Shown in pieces: positions 9,814-22,107 of a stretch of 63,363 bases of DNA. Numbering within the stretch: position 1 is the stretch's first letter; every line of letters begins with the position of its first letter. Below the pieces are notes generated by a model. The model saw only the letters and a program-made list of their open reading frames with translations, had not been told where the DNA came from and searched no databases. The translations under genes and the position numbers were made by a program. This stretch comes from Sporisorium sorghi. Its lineage: Eukaryota > Basidiomycota > Ustilaginomycetes > Ustilaginales > Ustilaginaceae. Location: NCBI GenBank assembly GCA_023212695.1, contig JALCCG010000116.1:1-63363 (forward strand), in the 5' to 3' direction.

Positions 9814-11238
9814 ATGTCCTCCCAAGCCAACCTCTCCGCCAGCGAGCGCTTCTCGCTCATCACGCGCGATCTCGACGAAGTGCTCGGCGCCGACATCATC
9901 AAGGCCATCCTCGAAAAGGACGAACGGCCGCTCTCGGCCTACTGGGGCACCGCGCCCACTGGTCGACCGCACGTTGGCTACCTCGTGCCTTTGACCAAGA
10001 TTGCCGACTTCTTGCGCGCTGGCGTCGAGGTCAAAATCCTGCTGGCGGATATCCACGCGTTTTTGGACAACCTCAAAGCACCCATCGAGCTGGTGCGTCA
10101 CCGCGTCAACTACTACCGGCACGTGCTCACTGCGGTGTTCAAGGCGATCGGCGTACCCACCGACCGGCTCGTCTTCGTCGTCGGCAGCAGCTACCAGCTG
10201 ACGGAAGCGTACAACATGGACAACTACCGCTTGTGTGCGTCTGTGACGGAGCACGATGCCAAGAAGGCGGGTGCGGAGGTGGTCAAGCAGGTGGCTAGCC
10301 CGCTGTTGTCCGGGCTGCTGTACCCCGGTCTGCAGGCGCTCGACGAGCAGTACCTCGGCGTAGACATGCAGTTCGGCGGTGTGGACCAGCGCAAGATCTT
10401 TACGTTCGCCGAGCAGTACCTGCCCAAGCTGGGCTACGCCAAGCGCGCACACCTGATGAACGCCATGGTGCCCGGCTTGAAGGGGAGCAAGATGAGCAGC
10501 TCGGACAATTCGTCCAAGATCGACTTTCTCGATACGCCCAAGGAGGTGGCCAAGAAGATCGCGGATGCCGTATGTGCCCCGGGCGAGGTCGAGGGCAACG
10601 GCGTGCTCGGGTTCGTGCGCGCGGTGCTCTTCCCCATCGCGCGCCTGCGTGTCGAGTCCGACGCCATGGGCACCCCCGTCTCCGCGGCCCAGGGCGCATC
10701 GAAGAGCTTTGTCGCAGAAGACGCTCCTAAGGGCAGCATGTTCAGCATCGTCCGCCCAGACAAGTACGGCGGCTCCCTGCACTACACCGACTACGCCGCG
10801 CTCGAAAGCGACTACGCCAGTGGAGCAGTCCACCCGGCCGACCTCAAGAAGGCCGTGGCAGAGGCGATCACGACGCTCCTCGAGCCCGTGCAGACGCTGT
10901 TCGAGACCGATGCCGAGTTTAAGAAGGCCAAAGAGGACGCTTACCCGGAAGACACGCCTGTTGTGAAGAAGAAGAAGGACAAGAAGATCAACCCGCGCTT
11001 TGCGCATCTGTACACCAAGGAGGAAGGCGGCACGGCAGAGAGCGAGGAGGAGGCGCTCGCGAATCAGAAGGCCGAGGAGGAGAAGAAGCAGGTGGCCAAG
11101 GCGCTGAAAAAGCAACAGCAGGCGACGCTGCCAGCGGACAAGGAGGAGGCGAAAGCGACACCGACGGATCAGGAGAATCAGACGTTTGTCGAGGCGACTA
11201 GAGCGGGTGTCGAGAATGTGCACCTCGACAAGCAGTAG
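9814..11238 (+). CDS. TYS1: Tyrosyl-tRNA synthetase, cytosolic
   Basis: Charges tRNA-Tyr with tyrosine in the cytosol. The 474-residue protein is a class I synthetase of the archaeal/eukaryotic TyrRS type. The HIGH-type motif is HVGY at residues 53-56 after TAPTGRP. The KMSKS loop is KMSSS at 226-230 ([14 protein letters not shown]). The tyrosine-pocket segment [11 protein letters not shown] is intact. After about residue 375 the catalytic core is followed by a Lys/Glu-rich tail ([16 protein letters not shown], then acidic/Gln-rich sequence). That makes it longer than yeast Tys1 (394 residues), and it lacks the EMAPII domain of the human enzyme. The frame is uninterrupted, with no mitochondrial presequence. 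Confidence 0.96.
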   Translation: MSSQANLSASERFSLITRDLDEVLGADIIKAILEKDERPLSAYWGTAPTGRPHVGYLVPLTKIADFLRAGVEVKILLADIHAFLDNLKAPIELVRHRVNYYRHVLTAVFKAIGVPTDRLVFVVGSSYQLTEAYNMDNYRLCASVTEHDAKKAGAEVVKQVASPLLSGLLYPGLQALDEQYLGVDMQFGGVDQRKIFTFAEQYLPKLGYAKRAHLMNAMVPGLKGSKMSSSDNSSKIDFLDTPKEVAKKIADAVCAPGEVEGNGVLGFVRAVLFPIARLRVESDAMGTPVSAAQGASKSFVAEDAPKGSMFSIVRPDKYGGSLHYTDYAALESDYASGAVHPADLKKAVAEAITTLLEPVQTLFETDAEFKKAKEDAYPEDTPVVKKKKDKKINPRFAHLYTKEEGGTAESEEEALANQKAEEEKKQVAKALKKQQQATLPADKEEAKATPTDQENQTFVEATRAGVENVHLDKQ

Positions 11239-11350
11239 ATGAGGAGCTCTGCGAAAGAGTAATTTGAAGATGTTGGTGCGACTTCTGCCCTTACGAATGT
11301 CCTGTTGGCTCGTGAGTGTGTGTGGTGGTGATGAGACAAACCGTGCAAGC

Positions 11351-14300
11351 CTACGCAACTTTGTCGCCATCTCCACCTTTACCCGCCTGCAACCTCACCA
11401 ACGTCTCCCTTGCACACCTCACCGTGTCCTCCGGCACATTCGCCAGCCTCGCCACCTGCAACCCATAACTCTCCCTATTCACCCCTTCCCTCAACACATG
11501 GCTGTACACCAACGCACCCTCCTCGCCGTCCTGCAGCACATCAGTCGCTGCGAACTGTACGCCCTTCCACGCTTCCTCCCTCACCAGATCCACGATCTCA
11601 TAAAAGTGCGTCGCGAACAGCGTCCTGCACCCTCTATCCCTCAGCGCCTTCAATGTAGCGAACCCGACCGCGATGCCCGTCATACTGCTCGTACCGCGAC
11701 CGATTTCGTCCGCTATCACCAACGAACGCGGAGTGGCGCGGTGGAGGATCTCGCCGACCTCGGACATTTCGACCATGAACGTGGACCGGTCGCGGGAGAC
11801 GTCGTCGTGTGCGCCGATGCGCGTGAACACGCGGTCGACGAGTCCTACACGGGAGTGCGGTGCTGCTGGGATGAACGAGCCGGCTTGGGCGAGGATGGTG
11901 AGCAGCGCGATGGAGCGCAGGAACGTCGATTTGCCGCCCATGTTCGGCCCTGTGATCACCGTCATTTTTGCGTCAAGCAGCGAAAGCGAATTGGGGGTGA
12001 ACAAGCGCCCCCGTTCAAGGAGGCCCATCTCGACACCCAGGTGCCGCGCAGAGGAGACGTCGATCTGCGAGGTGTCGTCCACCACGGGCCGCGTGAGGTT
12101 GTACTCCTCCGCTGCCTGCGCATAGCCCGCTACGACGTCGATCTGGTCGAGCACCTTGGCGTTCGTTCGGAGCTCCGGAGCAAGGGTCAGCACTGCCTGC
12201 CGCAACGCCTCCAGCTCCACTGCTTCTACGGCTTGCATCTCTTTGGCCAGGCGGTCGAGTCGCGACCCGAGCGACGTCCACGCCGCGCAGTAGTACGTAT
12301 GTGTCGTGCGGTTCTTCCCCGCAATGTGCACGGTCAGGTCTTGTGCAGAGGGTGGGAAGGGCGGAGGGGACGGCAGGGGTTTGCCCCGGGAGTGCACGAC
12401 GTAGCCCTGTCCGAGCACGTGGCGGAGGGTGACAAAGTCGCCGCCGTAGGTGCGCTGGAAGTCCCGCTCGAGTTTGCGGGCGGCGCGCCGAAGCGATAGG
12501 TGCGAACGTGTGAGGGTGGTGAGCATTTTAGAGGAGGTGGGGCGGATGAGGTGCTCAAAGTCGTCCCCCCACAGTGCGGTGGTGGTGTCGTCGTCAGCGT
12601 CGTCGTCGTCGGTGGTTCCGCCGCGTTTGCTAGTGGCAGCTTTCGAGCTGCCGTTGCTGTTGGTGCTGCCGAGACTGCGTATCTTTGCACGCGACGTCTC
12701 AGCCGTCGCAGCAGCAGCCGCAATGTCCTGCACCTCGTTCGCCAGCGTCTCCTGCCTCTCCAACCTCATTGCAATCACTCTCTCGTCAATCGCGGACCCC
12801 AACTTCCCCGCCAGCTCCGTCAGATCAAAGAACTTCCCCACCAGCCCCTGCAACACCTCCCTCTCCTTCTCCGCCTCACTCCACGCCACCTCCCTCGCCA
12901 CCAACCCCTTCACCCGCTCCATCGCGCCAATCGCATCCCTCACCTCCAGCAGATCCTGCTCATCGTTCCTCCTCGCGACCATCTTCTGCAGCACCCGCGT
13001 AACGTCCCCCGCACCCCCGCGCAGGGCCGCGCGCACATCGTCCCGCAACCCGCGCCTCTGCAGGAACAGCTCGACGAGGTCAAACCGCGCACGGATGGTC
13101 GCCAGCGACGTGGACGGCTTGCACAGCCACTGCTGCAGCAGGCGTGTGCCGCCTTTGGTGACGGTGCGGCGGAGGACGGAGAAGAGCGAGCCGCGTGTCG
13201 AGCCGTCGCGGCCGGTCTCGCGGATCTCGAGCGCGGAGAGCGTGTGTGCGTCGATCTGCATGACGGTGTCGAGGCGCTGGTGGTGCGGACGGGTGAGGGT
13301 GAGGGAAGAGAGCGTGGAAGTGGAGTCGTCGAGCAGGCGCGTGCGGAGGTAGCTGAGCAGGGTGTGTACTGTGGCTGTTTCGATGGGGTCGAGGGTGGTG
13401 GAGGAGGGGGTTGGGTGGGCGAGGGAGGGGGTTGGTGAAGGCGAGGAGGGAGGAGGATGGAAGTGCGAGATGTACACACTCGAGTCGGGCACCAGCTCCC
13501 GAATGTCGATCTTGACCCGTTTGTCCGCTAGCTCGTCCGTCTCAGAACCCGCTGCATCCCGCTCGTCCGCACCGATCGTCGCCGCATCAACGACAACCTC
13601 CCTCGGCCCAATACGCGCAATCTCGTCCCTGAGCGTCTTGAAGTCCTCGCACACAGCCGTGTTAAAATCCGCCGTGCCCACATCCAACCACGCCAGCCCG
13701 TACCTCACCTCCCCATCTACGCAGCTCGCACTGACACCCACGATGAAGTTGTTCACAAACGGGTCCAGGAACTTCTCGTCAATCAGCGTGCCCGGACTAA
13801 CCACGCGGTTGACCCTGCGCACGATATCCGTCGTCGCATTCCCCACTTTAGCCGCGTCAGCGTCGCTGGGACGGAACTCTTCTGAGATGGCCACGAGCAG
13901 CCCCTTGTCGAGGACCAAGGTTTTGAGGTACTTTTCGAGCTGGAACACGGGGAACCCTGCCATGGGCACGTCTTGACCGCCCCACCGGCGGTTGGCGAGC
14001 TTGATGCCCAAAATGGAGGCGAGTTGCGGGGCCTGAGAGAAGTAGGATTCGTAGAATCCGCCGACGCGCGTGAGCAGGATGGTGGACGGGAAGCGCGCCA
14101 TGTCGTCCAGCACGGACTGCGCGAGTGGCGGCCACCGGATCGGCTCCTCTTCAGCTGCAGGGGCAGCAGACGGTTTGGGCGAGGAGGCGGGAGAGTGTGC
14201 GGCAGCGGTCTTGGTGCGCGCTTTGGTGCTGCGCTTGCGGGTGGCGGGAGGGACGATGGCGGAGAGAGCGGGCAGGGGCTGGCCGTCTTCGCCGATGATG

Positions 14301-14692
14301 GTCGAGGGGAGCGAGTCGTACGCTACGGTCGTGCGGCGTTTCGTCCGCGAAGATGAGGAGGAGGAGGCGGGTGCGGTGGAGCCCCCCGTTTCGTTGTCAT
14401 CGTTGGAGGGCTGAGCAGGGTAGCGAGCTGTGTGTGTCGAGAAGCTTCTTGTCTGTACCGCCAGGATTTGAGGCGAATGTGAGGTAGCGGAGGAGCTCCG
14501 CTCGCTATCTGGACGGATTGCGTATGAGGCCCGGTGTGTAGAGAGCGTCCTTGCATCATGCTCCTTTCTGAAGCAATCGACACTGCCTCTGCCGTGTGGT
14601 GATGACCAGCTCTTGTTCCCCAGGGAAGGGCCTTGCCGCAAAGATGCCGACCTCGCCACGACCTCGCCACGTCCAACTAAGCACCTCCTCAT
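11351..14692 (-). CDS. MSH1: Mitochondrial DNA mismatch repair protein, MutS family
   Basis: A 1113-residue MutS homologue predicted to maintain mitochondrial DNA. The N-terminus is Arg/Ser-rich and poor in acidic residues ([20 protein letters not shown]), as expected of a matrix presequence. Domain I, near residues 180-300, contains the mismatch-contact element as GGFYESY, equivalent to the Phe-x-Glu of MutS. The ATPase domain has Walker [11 protein letters not shown] at about 912-921 and Walker B/signature [12 protein letters not shown] at about 985, followed by ATHFYEI. A Ser/Asp-rich low-complexity insertion (around 675-720) interrupts the lever/clamp region. The presequence together with domain I separates it from nuclear MSH2-MSH6. 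The ATG at 14692 begins the presequence. Confidence 0.93.
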   Translation of the reverse strand: MRRCLVGRGEVVARSASLRQGPSLGNKSWSSPHGRGSVDCFRKEHDARTLSTHRASYAIRPDSERSSSATSHSPQILAVQTRSFSTHTARYPAQPSNDDNETGGSTAPASSSSSSRTKRRTTVAYDSLPSTIIGEDGQPLPALSAIVPPATRKRSTKARTKTAAAHSPASSPKPSAAPAAEEEPIRWPPLAQSVLDDMARFPSTILLTRVGGFYESYFSQAPQLASILGIKLANRRWGGQDVPMAGFPVFQLEKYLKTLVLDKGLLVAISEEFRPSDADAAKVGNATTDIVRRVNRVVSPGTLIDEKFLDPFVNNFIVGVSASCVDGEVRYGLAWLDVGTADFNTAVCEDFKTLRDEIARIGPREVVVDAATIGADERDAAGSETDELADKRVKIDIRELVPDSSVYISHFHPPPSSPSPTPSLAHPTPSSTTLDPIETATVHTLLSYLRTRLLDDSTSTLSSLTLTRPHHQRLDTVMQIDAHTLSALEIRETGRDGSTRGSLFSVLRRTVTKGGTRLLQQWLCKPSTSLATIRARFDLVELFLQRRGLRDDVRAALRGGAGDVTRVLQKMVARRNDEQDLLEVRDAIGAMERVKGLVAREVAWSEAEKEREVLQGLVGKFFDLTELAGKLGSAIDERVIAMRLERQETLANEVQDIAAAAATAETSRAKIRSLGSTNSNGSSKAATSKRGGTTDDDDADDDTTTALWGDDFEHLIRPTSSKMLTTLTRSHLSLRRAARKLERDFQRTYGGDFVTLRHVLGQGYVVHSRGKPLPSPPPFPPSAQDLTVHIAGKNRTTHTYYCAAWTSLGSRLDRLAKEMQAVEAVELEALRQAVLTLAPELRTNAKVLDQIDVVAGYAQAAEEYNLTRPVVDDTSQIDVSSARHLGVEMGLLERGRLFTPNSLSLLDAKMTVITGPNMGGKSTFLRSIALLTILAQAGSFIPAAPHSRVGLVDRVFTRIGAHDDVSRDRSTFMVEMSEVGEILHRATPRSLVIADEIGRGTSSMTGIAVGFATLKALRDRGCRTLFATHFYEIVDLVREEAWKGVQFAATDVLQDGEEGALVYSHVLREGVNRESYGLQVARLANVPEDTVRCARETLVRLQAGKGGDGDKVA

Positions 14693-15049
14693 GTTGTGTC
14701 ACCGTGTCGAGTCCGTTGTTGTGCCCGCTGGCGATAACATTACAGGCACTGCGCGCAGAATTGCAATTGTCAGAGCCTGAACATCGTTTGCTGATGTGTC
14801 GGTGCTGATGCTTCTTGCTTGTCCAAAAGGGTGGGGACGGTATGATGGGAAGGATCGAGGTGGGTCAAGAAGAAGTGTTTCTGGACCCTTGAACGACGTT
14901 GCACCACCAGAAGAAAAAGAAATTAAAAGCCATCACGCTGCTCACCACCGCCACCACCACCAACACCTCCTCAACACACACATCATACACATACAGTACG
15001 ATCTTCCACAATCTATTGACCGTTTCTCTATCCAACCCTCTCACCCGCT
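14693..15049. other. Intergenic: MSH1 upstream / WDR48 downstream
   Basis: This 357-bp spacer lies between two minus-strand genes and holds the MSH1 promoter and the end of the WDR48-like transcript. It has CACCAC-rich sequence at about 14945-14975 and no gene. Confidence 0.5.
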
Positions 15050-18000
15050 TCAGTCGAACTTCTTCATCCGATACTCCAACCTTATATCGCCCCCTGACCT
15101 CCAGAAGAACCTCTGACACTGGGCGAGCGTCACATTGAGCGGCAGCACCACGTCGTTGCACAGCACCTCGATCATGTCCTGCGGTGCCATGTCTTCGTCC
15201 ACCTCCCACCCGTGGCCGTCCTGATCGCCAGCCACACCAGCCGACGAGTCCGCCCTCGTCATACTCAGCCCCGCCGCAATACCCGCCGACAAGTGATGCT
15301 GCGGCACACCACCCACACGCTTGGCCGCAGCCGCCCCACCATTGCCCGCATTCGCATCGACCGACGACCTCCGACTCGCGTTGATACTCACAGCCCTCGA
15401 CCTCGGCGGTGCCAACTCCAGCTTCTCCGCCACGTACAAACACGCCTTCTTGATCCGCAAACATCGCGTCGCCGTCAAGCGCGCATTGCCCGTCGGCAGC
15501 TCCGGCATGGGCTGCACCGTGTTCAGATCGTACCCGCCAAACCCGTCCGAGTGTGTCTCGGCCGGCTTCCAGGGCGACAGCGTAAAGCTGAGTTTGACCG
15601 GGTCTTTGGCGACGACGTGGTTGTTGAGCAAGCAGTCGAGCAGCCACATGGGCGCCGTCTGCTCGAGCACCTCGGTGTCGTCGCCCGTGCAGCTGACTAG
15701 TCCGCGGTAAACGGTTTCCCACGATCCGGCGTCTGCGGAGGACTGCGAGATGATCACGGCCGTGTCGTGCGGTAGGGGCAGCCGAGGCATCTCTTTGAAC
15801 GAGGCGGGTGCGAGCGGTTTGCCGAATAGCTCTTCCAGCATCTGCACGTGTGTGAGCGCTTTGGTTGAGCCTTCGGTGTCGTCGGCCGTGCTGGCTTCAG
15901 CCGCAGCATCGCGCGTCTTCTTGGCGGCGTCGTCGAGCGGATCGACCTGGGCGTCCACCTTGTCCGTCTTGTTCTTGCCGAATCGGAACTTGTTCATGAA
16001 GCCACTGCCACCTCCCGTGCCGTTGCCTGTGCTAACGCCGGACGTGACAGCGTTGCCGTTGATCTGGTCTCCACCAGCAGAAGAGGCTTCCCTCGCCCTG
16101 CCTCCCGGCGTCTGCGGCGGCACTCTCCCTGCCGGCGTTGAACCTTTCACCGAAAAGTAGTCTCCCGCAGCTTGACCAGCAGTCCCCGTCAGCGTCGACG
16201 ACGTAGGCAGAGCCGTGCGATCACCACTCTCGCCACCACCACCACCGCCACTCTTCTGCGCCAAGCCCAAGTAAAGCGAGTTCGAAGCGTGCGACGTCAG
16301 CGCCGGCGTCTTGGCTGGAGTCGCCAAGCCCATCGTCATTCCAGACGTGAACGGCCCACTCCTCTGTGCCCGCGCGATCTTGTCCCACGCCGGCGTCTCT
16401 GGCGGCAGCTGAGATCCCGACTCGTCGATCGCAGCATGCCGCAGTTCGCTCTCTGCCTCCACAAAGCCCGAGAACAGGTTGCGCAGCAGCCACCGGGCGA
16501 CTTGGCCACGCTGATCCTCCTTGAAGTTGGTCGGGTCGACGCAGTCGGCAAACTCGTCAATGTAGAACTCGGCCTCGAAGCAGCGAGGCTCCTCGATGTG
16601 CACAGTGAGCGCGCCACTCCTCGTCTCTGCAGAACACCAGAGCGGCGTGACGCCTTGTCCCTCGATGCGCTCCTTGACCACCTCGAGCGTGTCGCCAGGC
16701 GTCTGCTCGGGGCGCCACTTGCGCATGAACGTGTATGGAATCAAGTTGGACTCGAGCGCGGCCTTTTCCACCTCGCCGCGATCGAAATCGCCAATGCAGA
16801 CACCCTTGACAATGTCCCAGAGCATGACAACGCCGGTGCTGTCGATGGTGATGACGTGACGGCGATCGTTGAGCATCGACGAGCGGATCAGACCGTGCGA
16901 GCCGCGAATCACCGCATCGGGCTTGAGCCGCAGCGGCGTCGCCTCCTGGGCGAGCTCGCGGTCCTCAAACGCCAACCGAGCTTGATAGGCGCGATCCTCT
17001 TGGTCGTCTTCGCCTGCATCCTCATTGATGGTCCCATCATGGAGCCGCATCTCGGCCATCTGCCGATTGGGAGTGGCAGCTTCAGCATCAGAGTCACTCT
17101 CCCACGACTTGGCAAGACCCTCTGGCTCGTACATCTGGTCCGTGGTCGCAAAGCGGAGGCTGGCGGAACGCGTGCTGGCAGGACGGTGAGGCGTGTCCAT
17201 CGCCTGGATCTGGGCCAGCTGAGGGTTGATTGGCGTGACCACGGGAGACCTCGTAGCTGCGGCAGGGATCATGATGCTCGACTGGTCCATTGACATGCGA
17301 CTGGCAAACGAGCGCAGAGGCGCCGCGCTGAACACGGAGTCGTCCGCATGTCCACGCGGATCACGCACGCTGACGCTGCCGAGACCGATCTTGTCGCCGT
17401 ACGGATCGCTGACCGGAGCTAGACTGACGAGGCTGTCGAACGGAATGCCGTGGAGCGTAGCTGCGAGCGGGATGTCTGCTGGTGGAAGATCCATGCCGGT
17501 CTGCAAAGCAGACAGCGTAGTGGCAGACGAACCCGCAGCAGCACCAGCAACGCTCCTCCCATGGCCAAGTGCAGACGAGTCGCGACGGAACGACGCCGGC
17601 GAGGGCTCGGCAAAGGTCACCGATGTGGGATGCGAGATATGCGTCGAGTCGGGCGAGCGACCGGTCTCGATGCTGTGTCGAGTCAGGCTGGGGCTGCCAG
17701 ACGAGTTGCGGTGGTGCAGCTCGCGCGATCGTGAATGCGTGCCGCCAATGGGGAAAATGGCTTCGCGCTCCGAGCGACGCGGCACGTCTCTCCAACGGTT
17801 GACGCTGGTCTGCCCCGTCGCCGTCCAGAAGTAGGTATCGTCGAGAGCCACGATCTTCTGAATGCCACACTTGGCATCACGCCTATGCAGGTCGGGAGGA
17901 TGATGCGCCATCTCGTCGTCCTGATCGTCGTCAAGCGTAGGATCTCGCTCTTGGCAAAGCACCACACATTCGCCCTCGCTGACCTCGGCGCAGCGCTCCC

Positions 18001-19291
18001 AGTCGACCTTGCACACGTATCCCTGACGGTCGCCCGAGTAAAACACGTCGAGCGTCGGATGGTCTGAAAACAGCGACCACACCGAATCGTCGTGATGCGT
18101 AAACGTGTGCAGACACCTCTGCTCCCCAAGCGACCAGAGACGGACCGTAGAATCAGCCGAGCCGGACAGCAGGAACCGGCCATCTTCGCTGACGAGAACA
18201 GCACGCACGTTGTCCGTGTGACCGACGAGCTCTGCACACTTCTTGCCGCTGCGTGGATCCCACACCTTGACGTGCTGCTCGGGCGAGCCAACGGCGATGA
18301 CGGAGCCGCTCGGGTTGACGCTGAGCGCGTAGACGGACGTCTTGACGGCCTTGTCGTCGAGCTCGAGCATGGGTGCGGCTCTGGCCTCACGAACGTCCCA
18401 CAGCTTGATGCACTTGTCAAAGCCACCGCTGGCGACGTATCCGGATTCCGAGGCGTGGGCGAGCGCCTTGACGTAGTCCTTGTGGGTGCCGAGGACGTGC
18501 GGGCTGAGGCTGTGCTGAGGGTCGTGCGGATTCCAGACCTTGACGGTGCGGTCTGAGGAAGCTGAGATGAGGGTCTGGTTGTGGTTGCAGAGGATGATGT
18601 CGTTGATCCAGTCGGTGTGGGACTGGACGCATTGGCGGAAGCGCGTGGATTTGGCGCGATGGGCTCGGAAAGGGTCGGCTTGCCAGTAGGCTAGGGCGTC
18701 GATGTCGGTGCCTGTGGGCAAGGCAGATGTGTCGGCGAGTAGACCTATCGCGGATTCGTCTTGGTGAAAATCTGACCAGGACGACGAGGAGCCATCATGG
18801 CCATCGATGCGCTGTGCACTCCTCTTGCGCATGGGCAGGCCGAGCTCCCAAGCACCGACGAGACCGTCGCGACCACCCGTATAAAGGATGCCTGGCGGTA
18901 CAGCCTCGCGATTGTGTGCGGTGTGATTCGAATCAGTGTCGTAGTGACGGTCGATTTTGTCGTTTTCGTCTTCGTCATCATCGTCGTCCGAGCTGGCAAG
19001 GCAGGTGGTGGTGTCTATGGCGAGCGAAGAGACGGCGAGCGAATGCTGAGGATGAGTCGAAAGTGGAGCATTGGACTGAGTGGAATTGCTCGAAGCTGAT
19101 GCGGCGGATAAGGAGGGGAGGGAAGAGGATGAGGCAGAAGCGGCGGCGCGAGAGGCCGGGACGAGCAGAGGACCTGTATTGTAGCCTCGATCGGCGCCCA
19201 AGGGTGGAAGGCCGAACGTGGTCGGAGGAGAGCGACAAGGAGGAAGAACGTAAGAGATCCTCTTTGTGGTGGGTTTTGCTTCTGCGTCCAT
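15050..19291 (-). CDS. WDR48/UAF1-type WD40 protein, deubiquitinase cofactor
   Basis: A 1413-residue WD40 protein related to human WDR48/UAF1 and yeast Duf1. In those organisms it binds and activates USP1/USP12/USP46-type deubiquitinases (yeast Ubp9/Ubp13). The start RISYVLPP resembles the conserved opening strand of WDR48. WD repeats run to about residue 480 ([51 protein letters not shown] and others), then a further repeat near 830 ([15 protein letters not shown]). The C-terminus carries the DUF3337-like ubiquitin-like part, ending in [16 protein letters not shown]. Long Ser/Gly-rich inserts explain the size (human protein 677). The open frame runs upstream to 19333, but the ATG at 19291 fits the family start. 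Confidence 0.85.
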   Translation of the reverse strand: MDAEAKPTTKRISYVLPPCRSPPTTFGLPPLGADRGYNTGPLLVPASRAAASASSSSLPSLSAASASSNSTQSNAPLSTHPQHSLAVSSLAIDTTTCLASSDDDDDEDENDKIDRHYDTDSNHTAHNREAVPPGILYTGGRDGLVGAWELGLPMRKRSAQRIDGHDGSSSSWSDFHQDESAIGLLADTSALPTGTDIDALAYWQADPFRAHRAKSTRFRQCVQSHTDWINDIILCNHNQTLISASSDRTVKVWNPHDPQHSLSPHVLGTHKDYVKALAHASESGYVASGGFDKCIKLWDVREARAAPMLELDDKAVKTSVYALSVNPSGSVIAVGSPEQHVKVWDPRSGKKCAELVGHTDNVRAVLVSEDGRFLLSGSADSTVRLWSLGEQRCLHTFTHHDDSVWSLFSDHPTLDVFYSGDRQGYVCKVDWERCAEVSEGECVVLCQERDPTLDDDQDDEMAHHPPDLHRRDAKCGIQKIVALDDTYFWTATGQTSVNRWRDVPRRSEREAIFPIGGTHSRSRELHHRNSSGSPSLTRHSIETGRSPDSTHISHPTSVTFAEPSPASFRRDSSALGHGRSVAGAAAGSSATTLSALQTGMDLPPADIPLAATLHGIPFDSLVSLAPVSDPYGDKIGLGSVSVRDPRGHADDSVFSAAPLRSFASRMSMDQSSIMIPAAATRSPVVTPINPQLAQIQAMDTPHRPASTRSASLRFATTDQMYEPEGLAKSWESDSDAEAATPNRQMAEMRLHDGTINEDAGEDDQEDRAYQARLAFEDRELAQEATPLRLKPDAVIRGSHGLIRSSMLNDRRHVITIDSTGVVMLWDIVKGVCIGDFDRGEVEKAALESNLIPYTFMRKWRPEQTPGDTLEVVKERIEGQGVTPLWCSAETRSGALTVHIEEPRCFEAEFYIDEFADCVDPTNFKEDQRGQVARWLLRNLFSGFVEAESELRHAAIDESGSQLPPETPAWDKIARAQRSGPFTSGMTMGLATPAKTPALTSHASNSLYLGLAQKSGGGGGGESGDRTALPTSSTLTGTAGQAAGDYFSVKGSTPAGRVPPQTPGGRAREASSAGGDQINGNAVTSGVSTGNGTGGGSGFMNKFRFGKNKTDKVDAQVDPLDDAAKKTRDAAAEASTADDTEGSTKALTHVQMLEELFGKPLAPASFKEMPRLPLPHDTAVIISQSSADAGSWETVYRGLVSCTGDDTEVLEQTAPMWLLDCLLNNHVVAKDPVKLSFTLSPWKPAETHSDGFGGYDLNTVQPMPELPTGNARLTATRCLRIKKACLYVAEKLELAPPRSRAVSINASRRSSVDANAGNGGAAAAKRVGGVPQHHLSAGIAAGLSMTRADSSAGVAGDQDGHGWEVDEDMAPQDMIEVLCNDVVLPLNVTLAQCQRFFWRSGGDIRLEYRMKKFD

Positions 19292-19501
19292 GGCTGCAAC
19301 TTGGATGGCCCTTGAGCTCCGCGCGCAATGCAATCAAATCAGGTCGAGATCGGATGGCAATGATTGGCGAGCAAGTTTAAGCCCGTCGGAAGCGCTGATC
19401 TGAAGCGACGAAAGCAGTCGGAATGCCCAGTGATATGAAACGAGAATGTCTATCGATGCATGCTGTTTGACTGTGTGCTTTTAGAATGCGATGATGGAGC
19501 T

Positions 19502-19526
19502 GAGTCGAGTCGAGTCGAGTCGAGTC
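19502..19526. repeat. (GAGTC)5 pentanucleotide repeat
   Basis: Five perfect tandem copies of GAGTC lie about 210 bp upstream of the WDR48-like ATG. Confidence 0.9.
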
Positions 19527-19777
19527 AAGAGTGCGAAACCGCCCTTATCGAGCCAAGAAATGCGGCTTGTTCCGACCGTCGGTGAATGACCCGAAGTGCC
19601 GATGACTGAAACGCCTCTTTCGCCAGGCGAGATCGAAACCCAAGCTAGGATGCGGGATGGTCCGAAGAGGAGAGAGTAAGGATGAAATGGAGGAGATGAA
19701 GATAGAAGCGACACCGGCTCAAGTGGAGAGTGATGAGGCAGCCAGAAAGATGACATCGGCAACGGCTCTTCCGACGA

Positions 19778-19809
<32 letters not shown>
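19778..19809. repeat. (GCT)n trinucleotide repeat
   Basis: About 32 bases of perfect GCT repeat lie outside any recognised gene. Shorter GCT/CTG runs occur at 21607-21630 and about 25860-25890, also intergenic. Confidence 0.9.
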
Positions 19810-20230
19810 GCCACGGCTGGAATAGAGCTGAAATCACGTTTCTCTTCTATCTCAACGCTTTGAGAAAATTGCACGGCTATCGCGGTTTCGCGCTCAGGGC
19901 AGCCGAGCCGAGTTGAGGATGAGAAGCAGCAGCAGCGCAGCTACCCTTCTGCGCCGAAAGTGAGAAAAAAAAAAGGCGGTGTGTGTGTGTGCGTTGCGTT
20001 CTCTCGCTTGTCCCTGAATCGCAGTCAGCTTTTTTTTCTTTTTTTTTTTTTTTTGGCTCATTCCTCGGCGCACTGCCGGACCGTAGAGAAAGGTGCTTCC
20101 AGAAGAGCTCGCTTTCTCACCCACCACTGGTCAATTTTCAAGCTCTTTGCTCTCCCTGCTTGAGGCTGCTCTCTCTCCAAACATGCGTGTATCGCTCTTG
20201 TATTGCTTATCCACCTGAACCTGCAACTCT

Positions 20231-21374
20231 CTACAACGAAGCCTGAACATCGCCCCAAAGCTCCTCATACGCCTCGCCGACCTCGGGCAGCAGATCATCC
20301 GCCAGCATCGCCCTCTTCTTCTTCCCGAACGCAAGCCTGCTGCACGCCCTCGCGGTCAGCGCTGCGCCGTAGCCCGCGAGCAGCAGCAGGCGGTCCTGGC
20401 TGATCAACTCTCCATCAGCGTTGGACGAGGTGGCGGGCAAGTCGGGGTGGTCTTGGTGGTAGATCTTGCACCAGCCTGCAAACGTGCCTAGGCAGCCGGC
20501 GAGGATGTCGCCCTGCCCGCCGCAGCGTTTGAGGCCGCCCTGGGTGTCGACGTCACCTCGCTGGGTGATACAGAGCAAGGCAAGAGAGTGTGAGTTCGGC
20601 AGTTCAGGTTTTGTTGAGGGGTGAGATGAAAGGGGGGAAGCGAAAGACTTACGTGCCGTTGGTGATCCGGTCGACTTTACCCTTCTCGAGCACCGTCGGG
20701 CCTTCGAGCGCCTGCGCGAGCCTCTTGGCCGCCTGGTCCGGGTCCTGCTTCGCATCCACGCCCACGCTCTCGCACAACCTCGCGAACTCCGCCACATTCG
20801 GCGTCAGAATCGCCTTTTCATACCCCCTTATCACCTCCGGATCCTCCTGCACCAACCACAGCCCGTCCGCATCGACCACCACGTACATATCGTGCTTCCT
20901 CGCCAACCCAATACACAGCCTCGCGCACTTCTGCATGAACTCATCCCTTCCCAGCCCCGGCCCCACCACCACCGCATGGAACCGCGCGAATAGCTCGTCC
21001 ACACTGCGCTCCACCTCCCCCCACGCCGCCTCCGGGTCCAGCAGCCGGTTCACAATCAAGTCCGGCGAATACGTCTTGATCACGTTCCCGGCTTCAGGTG
21101 TGCAGATCGTGTACGACATATCGCACCCGAAGCGCATGGATGACATGGAGGCGAAGAACGGCGCACCCGTGTAGTCACGGCTGCCCCCGACGATGCCAAT
21201 GCGGCCCGCTTGGCCTTTGTGCTTGGCGGGCGAGAGCGGCGGGACGAGCCGCTTGACGGACTGCATGAGCGATTGTTGCGTCGAAGTGGTGGCCACGGCT
21301 TTAGAGGCGAGGCTGGCGATGTTGTTGCTGATGCTGCTGGCCAGCTTGCCCGGTACGGCTGCGGCTGTCGACAT
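20231..21374 (-). CDS. ATP-dependent (S)-NAD(P)H-hydrate dehydratase, one intron, apparent frame break
   Basis: Repairs hydrated NAD(P)H using ATP (family of yeast YKL151C and human NAXD). Exon 1 (21374-20653) encodes GRIGIVGGSRDYTGAP, the core VVVGPGLGRDE, VVDADGL, LTPN and EKGKVDRITNG. The next bases are a strong donor, GTAAGT. The intron is 20561-20652 (92 nt) and ends in CCCAG, the only usable AG. Exon 2 (20560-20231) carries the ATP-site signature KRCGGQGD and the C-terminus ending DVQASL. Joined at these sites, exon 1 enters exon 2 one frame away from KRCGGQGD. One base appears to be missing between 20560 and about 20536, or the locus is genuinely disrupted. The start ATG at 21374 is followed by an Ala/Ser-rich stretch that could be a weak mitochondrial signal. 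Confidence 0.85.
20561..20652 (-). other. Intron of the hydrate dehydratase gene
   Basis: On the minus strand the donor is GTAAGT at 20652 and the acceptor CCCAG ends at 20561. No other AG occurs between about 20648 and the acceptor. Length is 92 nt with pyrimidine-rich sequence throughout. Confidence 0.75.
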
Positions 21375-22107
21375 GATGGTGTGAATACTTGGAGGTGAGA
21401 ATCTGTCGTAGAAGCTTCTGATTGGTTGGTAGAGTCGAGTTGCGAACAGAAAGACAATTCGCAGCTGTCGATGATGGTGAGCAGAGGAGAAGCAGCTGTC
21501 CGTGTCTCGTTCGGTTTATATCTTCGACGGAACTGCTGCCGTCTCCCTCGAACCGCTTTCCACAAGCAGCGCAAGACAAAGCCACCAACGTCAAGCGTCT
21601 AATCGCTTGCTGCTGCTGCTGCTGCTGCTGCCGCTACAAGAAGGATGATTCAGATTCGCTTGTGACAGGGACAGCAGCCGACCATCACAACGTTTTGCTT
21701 CTTCGGCATGACGAGCACAAGCTCACTCAGCAGAGAGTCCTTCCTCGTGGCTTTTCGCTTTGCCCGCTGCTCGTGTGGGAGGCTTGTGCGCTAAAAAATA
21801 AAAATAAAAATAAAATAAAATAAAATAAAATGGAGAATAAAAAATAAATTAAAATTTAATCCCATCATCACCTCGAGAAACACCATCTTGGTTTGCTCGT
21901 CCTCACCATGCTTTCACTTGCTTCGAGCTTGTCCACCACACGTGTGTGAATACCAAACGATCGCAATTAGGTAGAAGTTGCGATTGTGACTTGTTCTGAA
22001 AAGTGCTATTGCGAGCAAACAACTGATTCGGGGGTATCTCGTGTACATTTCTCTCTACCTCCTGCTCGTCAACCAGAAGCCCTGCTTGCCGTTCAGCGTT
22101 CCTCCGC
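21375..22107. other. Intergenic: hydrate dehydratase upstream / EOS1 downstream
   Basis: This 733-bp spacer contains a short GCT run (about 21607-21630) and an AT-rich block of AAAAT/AAAATA repeats at 21791-21860. No gene is recognisable. The AT block lies near the predicted 3' end of the EOS1-like transcript. Confidence 0.55.
21791..21860. repeat. AAAAT/AAAATA-rich simple repeat
   Basis: About 70 bases composed almost only of A and T, with repeated TAAAA units, stand out sharply from the GC-rich surroundings. Confidence 0.85.

Larger units (their letters stand above)
19292..20230. other. Intergenic: WDR48 upstream region with microsatellites
   Basis: This 939-bp spacer holds five GAGTC pentamers (19502-19526), an uninterrupted GCT run (19778-19809) and a T tract with one C (20030-20054). 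Short open frames through these repeats encode only homopolymers and have no family features. It contains the WDR48-like promoter and the 3' flank of the hydrate dehydratase. Confidence 0.6.

Noticed and set aside
9682..11376. 564-codon open frame antisense to the tyrosyl-tRNA synthetase
   Set aside because: Leu/Arg/Val-rich mirror frame; the plus strand carries HIGH and KMSKS motifs.
2917..14692. Amine oxidase, acetyltransferase and neighbours considered as a secondary-metabolite cluster
   Set aside because: They are interleaved with housekeeping genes (MED25, TYS1, MSH1), and no synthase, dedicated regulator or transporter is adjacent.
19778..19809. GCT run considered as a polyglutamine or polyalanine coding segment
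   Set aside because: No supported gene covers it in any frame; it lies in the WDR48-like promoter region.
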